Source: Dama dama
Taxonomy: Eukaryota; Chordata; Mammalia; Artiodactyla; Cervidae
Length of the DNA stretch: 64,000 nt
Assembly (NCBI RefSeq): GCF_033118175.1
Contig: NC_083691.1
Coordinates: forward strand, 21,425,001 to 21,489,000
Direction: 5' to 3'
The position numbers and the translations under genes are program-made. Shown piece by piece: positions 11,424-22,593 of this stretch; position 1 is the stretch's first letter, and each line of letters begins with the position of its first letter. The notes below the pieces were generated by a model. That model saw nothing but the letters and a program-made list of their open reading frames with translations, did not search any database and was not told where the DNA came from.

Positions 11424-11934
11424 TGAAATGGGGGAGGGGTTTCTGTGAGGCATATTTTGAATATTAACTCCACCCCCCCCATACTATGACCCCTGAAAGA
11501 GGACTTAGTTACTTTTAAAAACTGAATTCACTTAAAGAATTCAACAACACCCATGTTCACACTTGGAATTTGGAGTAGAATTCCAATTTAATAAAAGACA
11601 ATGGCTTATTTGTCTTTTTATATAAAGCTGTTCATTCTGTGCAATGGAGTTGAGATCATTGGTTGTACTACATGATTCCACACATGGGAGGCCCTGCTCA
11701 GCTATTTCTGACTACAACTTCGCCCCTTCATTCCTGAAGGAGAGTCTAGCAGAGTGAGAAACCAAGAAGCACTGTAATCTTTGGATAGGTTAGACACTTG
11801 GTTCTGGTGGGCTAAGCTGAACCACACAGAAGATGCAAGGGCTCATTTTGTTCCTCTGGCCAAGAGCAACAGTAAAGGAAGGTCCTCTTACCTCCTTTTT
11901 CTTTCCCTTTGGCTAATAATTATTCAATATGGGT
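11424..11934. other. Unassigned DNA
   Basis: No gene or repeat recognised. A 63-codon frame at 11781-11972 runs into the next SINE and is incidental. Confidence 0.5.
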
Positions 11935-11945
11935 ATGAATCTGAA

Positions 11946-12165
11946 GGGGCTTCCCCTGTGGCTCCTTGGTAAAGAATCTGCCTGCTGATGCAGAAGATGT
12001 ATGTTCGATTTCTGGGTTGAGAAGATCCCCTGAAGGAGGGCATGGCAACCCACTCCAGCATTCCTGCCTGAGAAATTCCATGCACAGAGAAACCTGGTGG
12101 GCTACAGTCCATGGGGTCACAAAAGAGTCGGACAGGACAGGACTTGTAACTAAATAACAGCAACA
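11946..12165 (+). mobile_element. Bov-tA SINE with 11-bp target-site duplication
   Basis: Full-length copy with head 'ggggcttcccctgtggctcc' and a tail ending 'aactaaataacagcaaca'. A perfect direct repeat, 'atgaatctgaa', lies at 11935-11945 and 12166-12176. Confidence 0.95.
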
Positions 12166-12284
12166 ATGAATCTGAAACCCCTGGAAAGCTTGCTAAAATG
12201 ATGTAAACTCACCTCATTCCATCAGATTCTGAGATGAGGGCGAGCATTTTACTTTTTAATGGGCACAATGGGAGATAATAATTG

Positions 12285-12430
12285 TTATTATTCTTGTAAT
12301 AACAGCTAATATTTGTTGAGCACTCACTTTGTATGCATCATCTTCTTTAATTGTTAGAACATCACTTAATAATAAGTGTTACTATTGCAACCGTCACCAC
12401 CACTTTAGATGAATTAACTAGAGGTTCCAT
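12285..12430 (-). mobile_element. MIR fragment
   Basis: Antisense MIR order: 'atatttgttgagcactcac', 'tgtatgcatcatctt', then 'tagatgaattaac'. Diverged. Confidence 0.65.
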
Positions 12431-12799
12431 AACTATGGAGCTAACTTAATAACTACTACATTTGATTAGACTGAATATTCACTGAGAAATATCAATGTAG
12501 CCCAGGGCACCTCCCAGAGGTGAGAAATACTCCAACATGGCCTTCCAGAATAAGGGATATAGAAAAGCAAAGCAAATAAAAATGCAAAGAGGCAAATAGA
12601 AATGAGTGATGCAAAGGCTGGGCTCTCTTGCTTTTCTCATCACTTAGCTGCCTGAGATTGATCCACTTTTATTGGTGCCTGAGTATTGCATTTGATATGG
12701 TTGATCCTCAACTGATTGGTTCATTGTTTTCTTATGCCAGTTATTACTGATACATAATTTTAAAGGAATGCTTTGTTACAGACGATCCTAGTCGAATAT
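12431..12799. other. Unassigned DNA
   Basis: No gene or recognised repeat. Confidence 0.5.
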
Positions 12800-12945
12800 C
12801 TTCTTCATTTCACAGGTATATAACCCTAAACCAAGAGAAACCAAATGACTTCTATCAGAGTATATAATTAGTCATCCACAGAATAGAAACAGAATTCTGA
12901 CTTCCTCACTTTTTTTCTTAGCACTCCTGCTTTCTCTCTAGTCCT
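12800..12945 (-). mobile_element. MIR fragment
   Basis: 'cttcatttcacaggtata', 'caagagaaaccaaatgact', 'ttagtcatcca' and 'gcactcctgctttctc' fall in the order of antisense MIR. Old and weak. Confidence 0.5.
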
Positions 12946-13067
12946 TGGAATCAGCCCACCTTTGGACCCTTCTGTCACACTTTTAGAAGTAAGGAAAATT
13001 CTAACCCACACTTCATTGTATCTAGAAAGAGAGGGTAGTATCAGCAGTTTTCTGTAGTAAAAGGTAA

Positions 13068-13143
13068 ATGAAGTCGCTCAGTCGTATCTGATTCTTTGCG
13101 ACCCTGTGGACTGTAGCCCACCAGGTTCCTCCGTCCATGGGAT
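13068..13143 (-). mobile_element. 76-bp 5'-truncated Bov SINE with target-site duplication
   Basis: Only the 3' part of a Bov-A unit in antisense ('gtcgctcagtcgtatctgat' to 'tccgtccatgggat'). It is bounded by a perfect 10-base repeat, 'taaaaggtaa' (13058-13067 and 13144-13153). The missing 5' body and the duplication indicate truncation during insertion. Confidence 0.9.
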
Positions 13144-13235
13144 TAAAAGGTAAGATAAATAAGTTAGCAGTTATAAAGTTTTACATGCAAAACCCTCTAA
13201 TTTTCCTAAGGTTATTAAAAATTGCTTCACTGAAC

Positions 13236-13440
13236 ATACTCATTGGCAAAGACCCTGATGCTGGGAAAGACTGAGGGCATGAGGAGAAGGGGGCGACAGA
13301 CAATGGGATCATTGAATGGCATCATCGGCTCAGTGGACATGACTATGAGAAAATTCTGGGAGATAGTGAAGGACAGGGAAGCCAGGCTTGTTGCAGCCTA
13401 TGGGATTGCAACAAGGCTGACATGACTGAGTGACTAAACA
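13236..13440 (+). mobile_element. BovB LINE 3' end (short)
   Basis: The last ~200 bases of BovB in sense: 'aaagaccctgatgctgggaa', 'gggcgacagacaatggg', then the tail 'gctgacatgactgagtgac'. 5'-truncated. Confidence 0.9.
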
Positions 13441-14495
13441 ACTTTGCTTTAAGAGAAAAACATTGATTCTTACTGCTATGCTTTGAAATATCTGCATATT
13501 TTCAGCCTTCAAATGTGTTCCCCATTTCAGTTTCAGCTTTTAATTATTAGAATCAATAGCCCTGCTGGGGTTATAAAAGTATTTTGCTGAGATTTTCCTT
13601 CCTTTAATGTTCAAATTAGTGAAAGTCAAAACTGTAGTAAGATTGAGCATTCACAGAGGATCCCTGAAAAGCATACAATTAGAGTTATTTCAAAGAAAAT
13701 CCTAGGAATTTACCAGGCAGAATTCAATTCATAATCCCATAAACAAAATTTAGTCTATTTTTTATTTATGATTCACCTAGGAAAAAATATGTAACAGAGT
13801 GATTTCCCCCAAAGGCCCTCTTTATGATGAATGCGTCAATGTAAATGAGGTTCTCTTTCCATTTTTTCCACTTTCCTGTGACAGTCCTTGCTTTCTTAAT
13901 TCATAGGACACATTTTGCTACACCTCCTGGATGCAAATATTACACAGTGGTTTAGGATAATTATGAGTACTTCTTTTAAGCTAAAATAATTCAAGGTCAT
14001 TTTTCCTTTACTTTGTAAGGTGGCTAATTGGATATAGAGAAAGAAAAGGTGATTTCAAGATATTTTTTCTTTCTGATTTCAAGATATTCTTTCTTTCTAT
14101 CCACCCTGTGTGTGTGTTTTCTACCTTTTTTCTACCACCATCCTTACCAGATACATACTTTACAACTAAGAAATTCTAGTAAGCTAGAGTAATGAGAGGA
14201 AAATAAACTTGAAACAAATATTTACCATTCTTTATGCGTGCATGAAGGAGTGGACGAAAGATCATTTTTAAGCATTTACTGCACGTCATGGACTCATGTG
14301 ATTGTGTCTCATGTTTACCTACTCTTAATAACAACACGGTTACATAGCATATGTGATGTGATACTGAGAAACTGAAATCCAAAGATAATAATATACTCTT
14401 GTGCCAAGAACAGGGTGTACAGTTATAGTCAGCAAAAAAGAACCAAAACAATACAAAAATAATAGTTATAAGGATTGAAAAAGGAAAGGAATCTG
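13441..14495. other. Unassigned DNA with a small tandem duplication
   Basis: No gene recognised. A 107-codon antisense frame (14176-14499) shows no domain beyond a hydrophobic stretch and is probably chance. About 14320-14390 may be a decayed antisense MIR. Confidence 0.45.
14050..14097. repeat. 24-bp tandem duplication
   Basis: Two adjacent 24-base units starting 'tgatttcaagatatt' (14050-14073, 14074-14097) differ at one position. Confidence 0.9.
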
Positions 14496-15958
14496 TCATT
14501 TATTCCCAGAAAATACTTTATTTCCAAAAGACCCTTCAAAGGAATCTATAGATAATTATGAAATTAAAGAGAGGGTTAAACAAGTTTATCAGATATATGC
14601 TCACTATCAGGAAAAAGTACTGGGTTTCTGTTTACCAGCAATAGCTATAAAATTTGGTGTTCAAAAAGAATGATATTTTCAACAGCAAAAAATAAAATTC
14701 TCTTGAATACAAATAATAATGTGCACAATCCTTAGAGAGAAAATGATAAAATTGCATTTTATAGCTGCTAAAGATAACATTGTTAAGCAGAGAGATTTAT
14801 TAAGGCTATGAATAGCAGAATCCATTATCATAAAAATGGTAACCTCAATAGAAGTTATAGGGATCAATTATAATTCCAGTAAACTCAAAACAGACTTTCT
14901 TTGTATGAATATGATTGAAAATTAACAAGCCAAATATTTTTCCCATGATAGCAAAGACTCAATATTTACCAATACCCTAATAAAGAAAAGTTATGAGTCT
15001 TACATACAGATATCAAAGTTTATAACAAAGATATACTAATTACTATGATTTTATGCAGTGATAGATAATTGAAGATGGTATAAGATGGAGACTATATTAA
15101 TAAATATGGAGACTATATTAATAAATATGTTTACATTTTTGATAGATCTTGTATTAATATCAGTGGGAATAAAATGACCATTGAAAAGAGTAGAACAATC
15201 AGTCATATATATGTGAAAATTAAAATTAATTATTTTTTCATTCTATTTACCAAAATAAGCTTTAGTATATTTAAGAATTTAAATGTACAAAGAAAACTTA
15301 AAAAAAGAATATCAGACAATATACATAAGACATTAAACAACTTTTTAAGTAAAACTTAAATGGAAAAACTGTTAAAGGTAAAGCTTATAAATCTGACTAT
15401 CTAAAAATAAAGGACATTTGTTTATCAAAATCCCCCAGAGGGAGAGTGAAAACACAGAGCCATAAATGAAGAGAATGTATTTTTAATATGTAAATAAGAC
15501 AACCAGTATATATAAAGAAGCTCTCTAAATCAATAGAAAAGTGGACAAATACATAAATGCGTATTTCATTGATTAAAAATCCAGAATTATCCTGGTAAAC
15601 CTCACAAGGAATAAGTGGAACACAATTGAAAACCAGGTTGAGGCATCAGTGCACCATCCACATATCAGGAAATAGATAAATATATATGATACCACATGAT
15701 GCCAATTACTGGTGATGTAAAGCAATGAGAATGTCGATATAATGGTAGTTGGAGTGTACTTGAATCAATAATTTTTGAATAACAGCTGGAATTATATAAA
15801 AATTACTTATTTCCCATCTATGACCCTAGAATATGTATTATAGGGTATATAACCAAAGAAACCATTGCACGTGTACATCCAGAGGCATGGACCAGAAGGT
15901 TCAAAGGAGCATCATCCACAAAAGAAACAAGAGCCACAATGACAAAAGTCAGATTACC
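14496..15958 (+). mobile_element. Ancient L1 (L1M/HAL1-like), 5' segment
   Basis: Long sense relic of distal L1 ORF2 and 3' UTR. L1-like order includes 'gtactgggtttctgtttacc' near 14617, 'aataaaggacatttgttta' near 15406, 'ccagtatatataaagaagct' near 15503, and the 3' UTR block 'gcacgtgtacatccagagg' near 15867. It resumes at 16199 after a younger L1 insertion. AT-rich with no open frames. Confidence 0.65.
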
Positions 15959-16188
15959 GTACACTTCAATGTGTGAATAGACAACTGATGAGAAGTTGCT
16001 GCATAAACACTGGGAGCCCAGCCGGGCCCTCTGTGACCTGACCTAGGAGAGTGGAATGAGGGGGGTGGGGGGGAGGTTCAAGAGGGAGGTAATAGATGTA
16101 TAAGTATGGATAATTTGTGTTGTTGTATGGCAGAAACCAACACAATATTGTAAAACATTTTTCCCCATTAAAAATAAATTTAAAAAAA
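15959..16188 (+). mobile_element. Artiodactyl L1 3' tail nested in older L1
   Basis: L1 3' end: 'actgatgagaagttgctgc', a G-rich tract (16053-16074), 'gtatggcagaaaccaacaca', and a tail of 'attaaaaataaattt' with A-run. 'tcagattacc' at 15949-15958 and 16189-16198 is a candidate 10-base target-site duplication. Confidence 0.8.
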
Positions 16189-16420
16189 TCAGATTACCAA
16201 AATATAATAAATAAATCATGGTATATTTGCAAAGTGGAATAATATACAGCAGTGAAAATTAAATATAACTTTAAATATATACATATATAATTTAATATAA
16301 ATTTATTACTTAAGTTTAATTCTATTTTTTTATGATACTTGAGCTTTATATGAAACAATGTGGCTGAAGATTGAAAAATATTGAGGATAATTTCCATTAA
16401 TTTTGGGTGACTTATTTATA
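16189..16420 (+). mobile_element. Ancient L1, 3' UTR continuation
   Basis: It resumes the host L1 of 14496-15958 ('catggtatatttgcaaagtgg', 'atatacagcagtgaaaatt'). In old L1s this is the 'trapped cDNA tail' region that follows the part seen before the insertion. Confidence 0.6.
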
Positions 16421-16787
16421 TGAAGGTCAAAATATTTAAAGCTAAAAATACTGCATAGAAATGTATTTATTTGTGATTAAACCCTAAGAAACAAAATTTT
16501 GTTTCCTAAGTTTGATAAAGGGTCTATGATCAGAGCAAACCTCACTGGAGTATTCAAAGTTTCTGTAATTTTGTATTTTTAAGCTTTTTGGTGTATATAT
16601 AGGTGTCTACTGTATTAATGTTATTAATTAAAATGTGGATACTAATTTATTTATTCTTGTCTACTTATTATGTTACATAATATAAAGGGGAATTAGTAAC
16701 AAAGCCCTTTGGACAAATAACCTAGAAGTTAAGATTTTCAGAAGAAAGATTATATGCACAAATATCTTATTGTATGATTTTATTTAA
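16421..16787. other. Unassigned AT-rich DNA
   Basis: Nothing recognised. Confidence 0.5.
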
Positions 16788-16990
16788 ACATGGCTTCCCT
16801 AGTGGATAGTAAAGAATCTGCCTGCAATGCAGGAGACCCAGGTTCAATGCATGAGTCGGCAAGATCCTCTGGAGAAGGGAATGGCTACCCATTCCAGTAT
16901 TCTTGCCTGGAGAATTCCATGGACAGAGGAGCCTGGCCGGTTACAGTCCATAGGATCGCAAAGAGTCAGACACTTTTGAACAACTAACGC
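16788..16990 (+). mobile_element. Bov-tA SINE
   Basis: Head 'catggcttccctagtgg', B box near 16841, body with 'gagaattccatggacagagg', and a 3' tail 'gagtcagacac' then 'aactaac'. A 65-codon frame over the whole SINE is coincidental. Confidence 0.93.
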
Positions 16991-17384
16991 ATTTACACAC
17001 AGCCAGAAATAGGTAAAATTAGCTGTTAAGAAGATCCAGAGAACTATTAGTAAAATATTCAGTATAGAGTTTTTCTTTATGGAAGCAGGAGAATCATAAT
17101 TCAGGGATGTGTTTTGTAGGTTTCCTAAGCTGGATAGCAGTTTCCTAAGTCATCACTTTACATTAATTCTTTAAACTCCACATTCATATTACGTATACTC
17201 CAATGTGTGCATTTGTAAGGTATATTTAAAAATATAATGGAATAAAATAATGGAGGGAAAGAAGGAAGGAAGGAAGGAAGAAAGGAAGGAAAGAAGGGAG
17301 GGTAGAAATCAGTTTTAGGTCTTTCTACTTTGCCAGTGCCCAGCTCTTCTCCGAACTAGGAAACTGGACTTTGGACTCTGAATT
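16991..17384. other. Unassigned DNA with a GGAA tract
   Basis: No gene. It contains the microsatellite at 17258-17300. Confidence 0.5.
17258..17300. repeat. (GGAA)n microsatellite
   Basis: Imperfect purine-rich tract of 'ggaa', 'gaaa' and 'gaag' units. Confidence 0.9.
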
Positions 17385-17560
17385 TTTTATTAAGTGATTA
17401 CTGAATATCTAATTTGTGTTAGGCAAATCTATATGTTATCTTATTTAATTCTCACAAAAGAGGTGAGAGCTACTTCTTGCAGATGAAAACTGAGAATTAA
17501 GTCTTGCAAAATATCCCCAGGTACAGAGAAAGTTGCTTGGATCTATTTCAATTAACACCA
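17385..17560 (-). mobile_element. MIR
   Basis: Antisense MIR order: 'aagtgattactgaatatct', 'tatcttatttaattctcac', 'gcagatgaaaactgag', 'tcttgcaaaatat'. Confidence 0.7.
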
Positions 17561-17574
17561 TTCATTTATTAAAG

Positions 17575-17775
17575 TCAAGACTGCATCAGGAAACTGATAG
17601 CATTATTACCATAATTCCCTTAAATGGCCCTTAAAACTGGAATTGCTGTTCTTATTACAAATGAGAAAAAGGATGGCCAAAGAGAATAAATAACTTGATT
17701 AAACTGAACTAGGCAATGGAAGAGAAAGGATTTACACCAAGTTCATTGTAATTCTAAAACCTATGTTCTTTCTCC
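17575..17775 (-). mobile_element. MIR
   Basis: A second antisense MIR right after the first: 'cttattacaaatgagaaa', 'agagaataaataacttga', 'gcaatggaagagaaagga', 'attctaaaacctatgttctt'. Similar orientation, but the core is repeated, so it is a separate insertion. Confidence 0.7.
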
Positions 17776-17919
17776 TACAAATGGATCTCTTAAAAATTTA
17801 ATTAATTTTCTTTCCATTACTTATAGTTTTCCCTCATATTTAAGCACCACACTTTACACTTTCATGTCATAAAGTCATACACATTAGTTCATTAAAGTTT
17901 TGCAACCTTTTAAATATAG

Positions 17920-18160
17920 TACTCTTGCCTGGAAAATCCCATGGATGGAGGAGCCTGGTAGGCTGCAGTCTATGACGTCTTGAAGAGTCGGACATAACTG
18001 AGAAACTTCACTTTCACTTTCACTTTCATGCATTGAAGGAAATGGCAACCCACTCCAGTGTTCCTGCCTGGAGAATCCCAGGGACGGGGGAGCCTGGTGA
18101 GCTGCTGTCTATGGGATCGCACAGAGTCGGACACGACCGAAGCGACTTAGCAGCAGCAGC
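17920..18160 (+). mobile_element. Bov-A2 SINE (left unit truncated), 8-bp duplication
   Basis: Two Bov-A units are joined by a 'ttcactttcactttcac' linker (18005-18028). The left unit lacks its first bases and the right unit ends 'cgacttagcagcagcagc', the hallmark of Bov-A2. 'aaatatag' flanks it at 17912-17919 and 18161-18168. Confidence 0.93.
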
Positions 18161-18168
18161 AAATATAG

Positions 18169-18774
18169 AAACTGGGGTTAACATATAGCCTAAAGATGCA
18201 GAACTGATAATAGAGACAATATAGCTTGACTTCCAGTCTGATACTCTTTCTGTAACAGAGCAATGATTTTCATCTCATAAGCAAGTATCTCAAAATAAAA
18301 TACACTTTGAAGAGTATTTTTATAATGCAGTCTGTGCAGTTTTTAAAGCCTACCTTTACTTTTTCCTAAGTAAAACGAATTGTTACAGTCATGTTTTTCA
18401 AAGCACCTCTCAGCAAACTGTTTTCCATGCTATTTCACATCTGGCCCTTCTCCTCACAGATGTTCAGTAGTAAAAATAGCTGAAGAGAGTAAGTATAAGG
18501 GAATAGCAAGAATCCAAGATTGGAAATAAGCTCCCTCATTTATTTTAAGTCTATGGTTTTCTATTTAACAATAGGCGTTCTAGAAAGATTGTTACCAAAG
18601 ATCTGGATAGATTTTCCAAACTTTAAGAGCAGGGGTTGTCTGAAATTAGAATCTCAAGTGCACAGAATCGCAAGTGCGTTATAATAAGGAATAGCAGTGG
18701 AGTTTACAAGCTTATGGAAGGTGGCTATTACCTCAATGCCATTGTTCATTCACACGTGAAAGATTCTGCTTTAG
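18169..18774. other. Unassigned DNA
   Basis: No gene or repeat recognised. Confidence 0.5.
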
Positions 18775-18817
18775 GAGCCTATTGCTTCTATAACAAGTTG
18801 CCACAAACTTCTGCCTT

Positions 18818-19110
18818 TAAAGAATCTACCTGCAATGCAGGAGACCCCAGCTCGATTCCTGGGTTGGGAAGATCCACTGGAGAAGGGAAAGGCTACCCAC
18901 TCCAGTTTTTTTGTGCTTCCCTTGTGATTCAGCTGCTGGTAAAGAATCCACCTGCAATGCAGGAGACCTGGGTTCGATGCCTGGGTTGGGAATATCCCCT
19001 GGAGAAGGGAAAGGCTACCCACTCCAGTATTCTGGCCTGGAGAATTCTGTAGATTGTATAGTCCATGCGGTCACAGAGAGTCAGACATAACAGGACAAAT
19101 TTTACTTTTA
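18818..19110 (+). mobile_element. Bov-tA SINE with doubled tRNA head, in MLT1
   Basis: A 5'-truncated first head (18818-18908) is followed by 'tgcttcccttgtgattcagc' and a second head, body and tail ('gagtcagacataacagg'). This is the same architecture as 5190-5498. The 138-codon frame over it is a SINE artefact. Confidence 0.9.
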
Positions 19111-19190
19111 AAAGCATGGATTTATCATTTTACAGCTGTGCAGGTCTCACTGCACTGAAGTCCTGGTGGGGCTGCATTCTCTTGTAGAGG

Positions 19191-19550
19191 TATTCAGTTC
19201 TGTTCCGTTCAGTCGCTCAGTCATGTCCGACTCTTTGCAACCCCACGGACTGCAGCACGCCAGACCTCCCTGTCCATCACCAACTCCCAGAGTTTACCCA
19301 AACTCATGTCCATTGAGTTGGTGATGCCATCCAACCATCTCATCCTCTGTCATCCCCTTTTCCTCCCATCTTCAATCTTTCCCAGCATCAGGGTCTTTTC
19401 AAATGAGTCAGTTCTTCGCATCAGGTGGCCAAAGTACTGGAGTTTCAGCTTCAGTGTCAGTCCTTCCAATGAATATTCAGGGCTGATTTTCTTTAGGATG
19501 GACTGTTTGGACCTCCTTGCAGTCCAAGGGACTCTCAAGTGTCTTCTTCT
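19191..19550 (-). mobile_element. BovB LINE 3' end, in MLT1
   Basis: Antisense 3' ~360 bases: 'cagtcgctcagtcatgtccg', 'catcctctgtcatcccc', 'gcatcaggtggccaaagtac', 'ttgcagtccaagggactctc'. 'tagagg' repeats at 19185-19190 and 19551-19556, and the MLT1 sequence reads through when it is removed. Confidence 0.94.
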
Positions 19551-19885
19551 TAGAGGAGACTTTAGGCCTCAGGCATTCCTTGGCTCCTGGCTCTTTTTCT
19601 CCATTTTAAAGTCAGCAATTACAGACTGAGTTACTCTCACACAGCATCTCTCTGAACCCTTCTTCTGCATCCACTTCCATTGTTTTAGGATCCTTGCAAC
19701 TACTTTTGGATAAACCAGAATAATCTCCTTAACATTAAGGTCAAGTCAATCAACAGCTTTAATTTCATCTGATTTCTTTTTTTTTTTTTTTTCTTTGCTA
19801 TGTAACACAATATATGCACAATATATCCACAATATATCCTGGGGATAAGGACGTGAAATTTTCCTGGGGGGGCGCTACTAGCTGT

Positions 19886-20189
19886 CTCCCACAAGTGCAA
19901 GTTGTCATTTATTTACATCATAAAAATGCTCGATCCAGTCAGTTAGGAAGACCTGCTGCCTGGTAGCACGTGAAGAGTTTTACTGAGAAAGATGATTCTG
20001 AGCTGTTTTAATGTAAAGTTTACTTTGTGCGCTGGAGGTGTAAACAGTGTTGGTTTCTTTCTTTACTCAGTTCTTTGAACCCAACCTACATCAACTCTAA
20101 TTGTTTATTCAGTTTTTGGAACAAGCCACATCATCTCTTAATTATAACTTTAATTTTCACTCACTGAATACCCTGGGACAATTGTTTTT
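19886..20189. other. Unassigned DNA
   Basis: Nothing recognised. Confidence 0.5.
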
Positions 20190-20530
20190 ACCTTCAATCA
20201 ATGACATTAATTGAATACCCACTGTGTGTCAGACAAATATAAAAATAAAGAAAGATTCTATTCTCTAGGTAGCTTACATGCTATTGTGATTACAGGGGAG
20301 ACAGGCAAAAAATCAATACAATAAATAATATCCTATATTAGAAGACATGTATACTTAAGGCAAGGTATATGTTTACAAGTAATATGCACATTCAGAGGTG
20401 GGTATGGGGTGGACAGTTGAAATTTTAAACAGAGAGATGTGCATGACCTTTTCAAGACAGCAACATTTGAACACAATCTTTTTCCTGAAGAAACTGTCCA
20501 TGTGGGTAGTTTGGAGGAGAGCTGTTTGTG
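20190..20530. mobile_element. L2 LINE fragment
   Basis: 'ttgaatacccactgtgtgtc', 'tctctaggtagcttacatgc' and 'acaggggagacaggca' are the standard landmarks of the L2 3' region, followed by 'gaaattttaaacagagag'. Diverged. Strand not assigned. Confidence 0.65.
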
Positions 20531-21055
20531 ACACGAAAGAGACATGTGAAAACAAACACAATCTCAGTGCATCACTAGACCAGCTTTTGGTTGGGTTTCC
20601 AGTTTTACATTTAAATCATTTGGCCTTCTGTGGCTGATGATGAATCTGGAATTTGGAAAGTGGAAGAGACTTAGAGACGAGAGACTAGACTTAGAGACTC
20701 AAAGGAGAAAATTGATTCAGAGGTTTCAAGGAACCAGACACCTGAGACTAGGGGGAGAAAGAGTTACTGATTCAAAGGAAGACCATGGGGACGGCTCATC
20801 AGAGCAACCTCAAACCAAGACTAGTAATGCCCAGATTATGTCTCGGAGTCTGGACAGATTTCTAGAAACACCAGGAAGAATACAGACTCACTGAAACCCC
20901 ACCTTTTCTTCAGTTTGTTTAATGAAAACACAACCACCATTACCTAGGATCTTCTCAACTCTCAGCAGCATCCTTTCTGATTTGTTTCAGATTTTTCCTG
21001 TTTTTTTTTTTTTTTCTTTTTTTCTGAAACTTATTTCTGTTAGCATCTTTCAGAA
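20531..21055. other. Unassigned DNA, purine-rich part at 20640-20900
   Basis: An 85-codon + frame (20637-20894) starts in a purine-rich stretch with no recognised domain and no relatives I can name. A T-run lies at 20999-21016. No gene is called. Confidence 0.4.
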
Positions 21056-21480
21056 TCTTAGAAAATGTCAGTGGCCCCAAATTGCTCTCCATTTTAACCT
21101 ACACTCCTTAATATTGCATTGAACTGCCTCCATGATTGAGCACCAGTCAACAACTTCACATTATCTTCACTAATATTTCTAAGCCATTGTTCTCCATTCT
21201 ACCACAATTTGGGTTTTCAAATTACTTGTGGCTTTGCTCCTCCCATTTTTCCTATTGATCAAAGCACTTGGCTATTTCAAAGTTAAAATCTCTTGTCCAG
21301 TGGGGTCTTCTGGATGTAACTAATCATATCTTAGATAAAATTATCTTCAAGTTCAGGATGTTTTTATCTCTATTATGACCACACTTTGCTTTTATAAATT
21401 CCTTCACAGCAGAGTCCATATTTCATTTTCTACCTTTCTAACATTTACTACAGGTATTAGAGAGTGGACAATGAGTTTTC
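21056..21480. mobile_element. L2 LINE fragment
   Basis: Order matches the L2 3' end: 'tggccccaaattgctctcc', 'ttgaactgcctccatgattg', 'cttgtggctttgctcc', 'ccatatttcattttc'. Old copy with frames destroyed. Confidence 0.6.
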
Positions 21481-21833
21481 TTTAACCTAAAGAAAATTAT
21501 TTAAACTTTATTTAAAGGAATAAAAAATAGGTTCCAAAAAGAGGTAGAATATTGCCTTCATTCTAAATTTGAAATTGAAACTAATTTAAAAAAAGACATA
21601 GTTGTTTTGTTATAATTTGACAGATTCTTCAGTAAAGTTTTAAATTGTGTTTTAATGTAAATTAATTTACACATATTTTCCAAGAAAGCTAATGAAATTA
21701 AATTAAATATGTTTATTGAAGCTTATGTTTTTTGTAAATTCTTGTTTAAATAATCTGATATTTATGCACTGCCATTTATAAATTCTTCTTTAATTTCTGA
21801 AATTGTTTTAAGTTTATGATTATCTTTTATGTC
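21481..21833. other. Unassigned AT-rich DNA
   Basis: Very AT-rich; nothing recognised. Confidence 0.5.
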
Positions 21834-22593
21834 TTGTGATTTTATTTCTGTTACAAATTACAGGATATGTAGAAATTCAAAACAAAACTGTACTTGATTT
21901 CCAGGTTTTATTTCCTTTGGCTATATACTCAGAGTTGGGATTGTCTGAATATGGTAGCCTTATTGATAAGTTTTTGAGGAACTTTCATGCTATTTTCTAT
22001 AATGTCTGTACCAATTTACCTTTCCACTAAAGGGGTACACACAATAGTCTAGATGTAGAAATAACCTAAGGGTCCATAAATACATGAACAGATAAAGAAA
22101 ATGTGGTGCATGCATACAATGAAATATTATTCACTCTTAAAAAGAGACAGAGAAGGAAATTCTGCCATATGTAACAGCATGGATGAACCTGGAGGACATT
22201 ACACTAAGTAAATTAAGTGGGGAGCTGAAAGACAAATGCTGCATTATCTCCTTTATATAGAATCTAAAATCCTCAAACTCATAGAGGAAACAGAGAGTAA
22301 GTAGAATGGTGGTTGCCAAGGAGGAGGTAATGAGGAAATGGTGGTCAAAGGGTATGAAGCTTCAGTGAAGCAAGATGAATGAGTTCTGGTGATCCAATGT
22401 ATAGTGTGGTGATAATAGTTAGCACCATTCTTTATACTTGAGATTTACAAAAAGCATAGTTCTTTAAAACTTCTTCACACACATACCCAGTAACTACATA
22501 GAATGATGGATAAGTTCTTCAGCTTGATTGTGGTGACCTTTCACAATGCATACCTATATCAAAACATTGAACTGTAAGCCTTAAATATAGTTT
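21834..22593 (+). mobile_element. L1M 3' end with inverted 5' segment (twin priming)
   Basis: The right part (about 22034-22593) is sense L1 3' sequence: 'ctaagggtccataaatacat', 'aacctggaggacattacact', 'gtagaatggtggttgccaag'. The left part (recognisable from about 21890 to 22030) is the adjoining upstream L1 region in the opposite orientation: 'ttggctatatactcagagtt', 'tttttgaggaactttcatgc'. 'ttttatgtc' at 21825-21833 and 22594-22602 is a candidate target-site duplication for the whole unit. Confidence 0.7.

Larger units (their letters stand above)
18775..19885 (+). mobile_element. MLT1-type MaLR LTR, split by two insertions
   Basis: Ancient mammalian LTR. The visible parts are its start ('cctattgcttctataacaag', 'ttgccacaaactt'), a middle (19111-19190, 'ggctgcattctcttgtagagg'), a resumption at 19551 ('ggcctcaggcattccttgg'), and a distal end ('gataaggacgtgaaatttt' to 'gggggcgctac'). 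A doubled-head Bov-tA and a BovB 3' end sit inside it. A poly-T run at 19778-19793 lies in the distal part. Confidence 0.7.

Noticed and set aside
18005..18028. Simple-sequence array 'cttt/cac'
   Set aside because: It is the normal linker of Bov-A2, not an independent microsatellite or CRISPR-like array.
18636..19052. 138-codon + strand frame
   Set aside because: Most of it lies in the doubled-head Bov-tA SINE; the peptide is typical of translated Bov SINEs.
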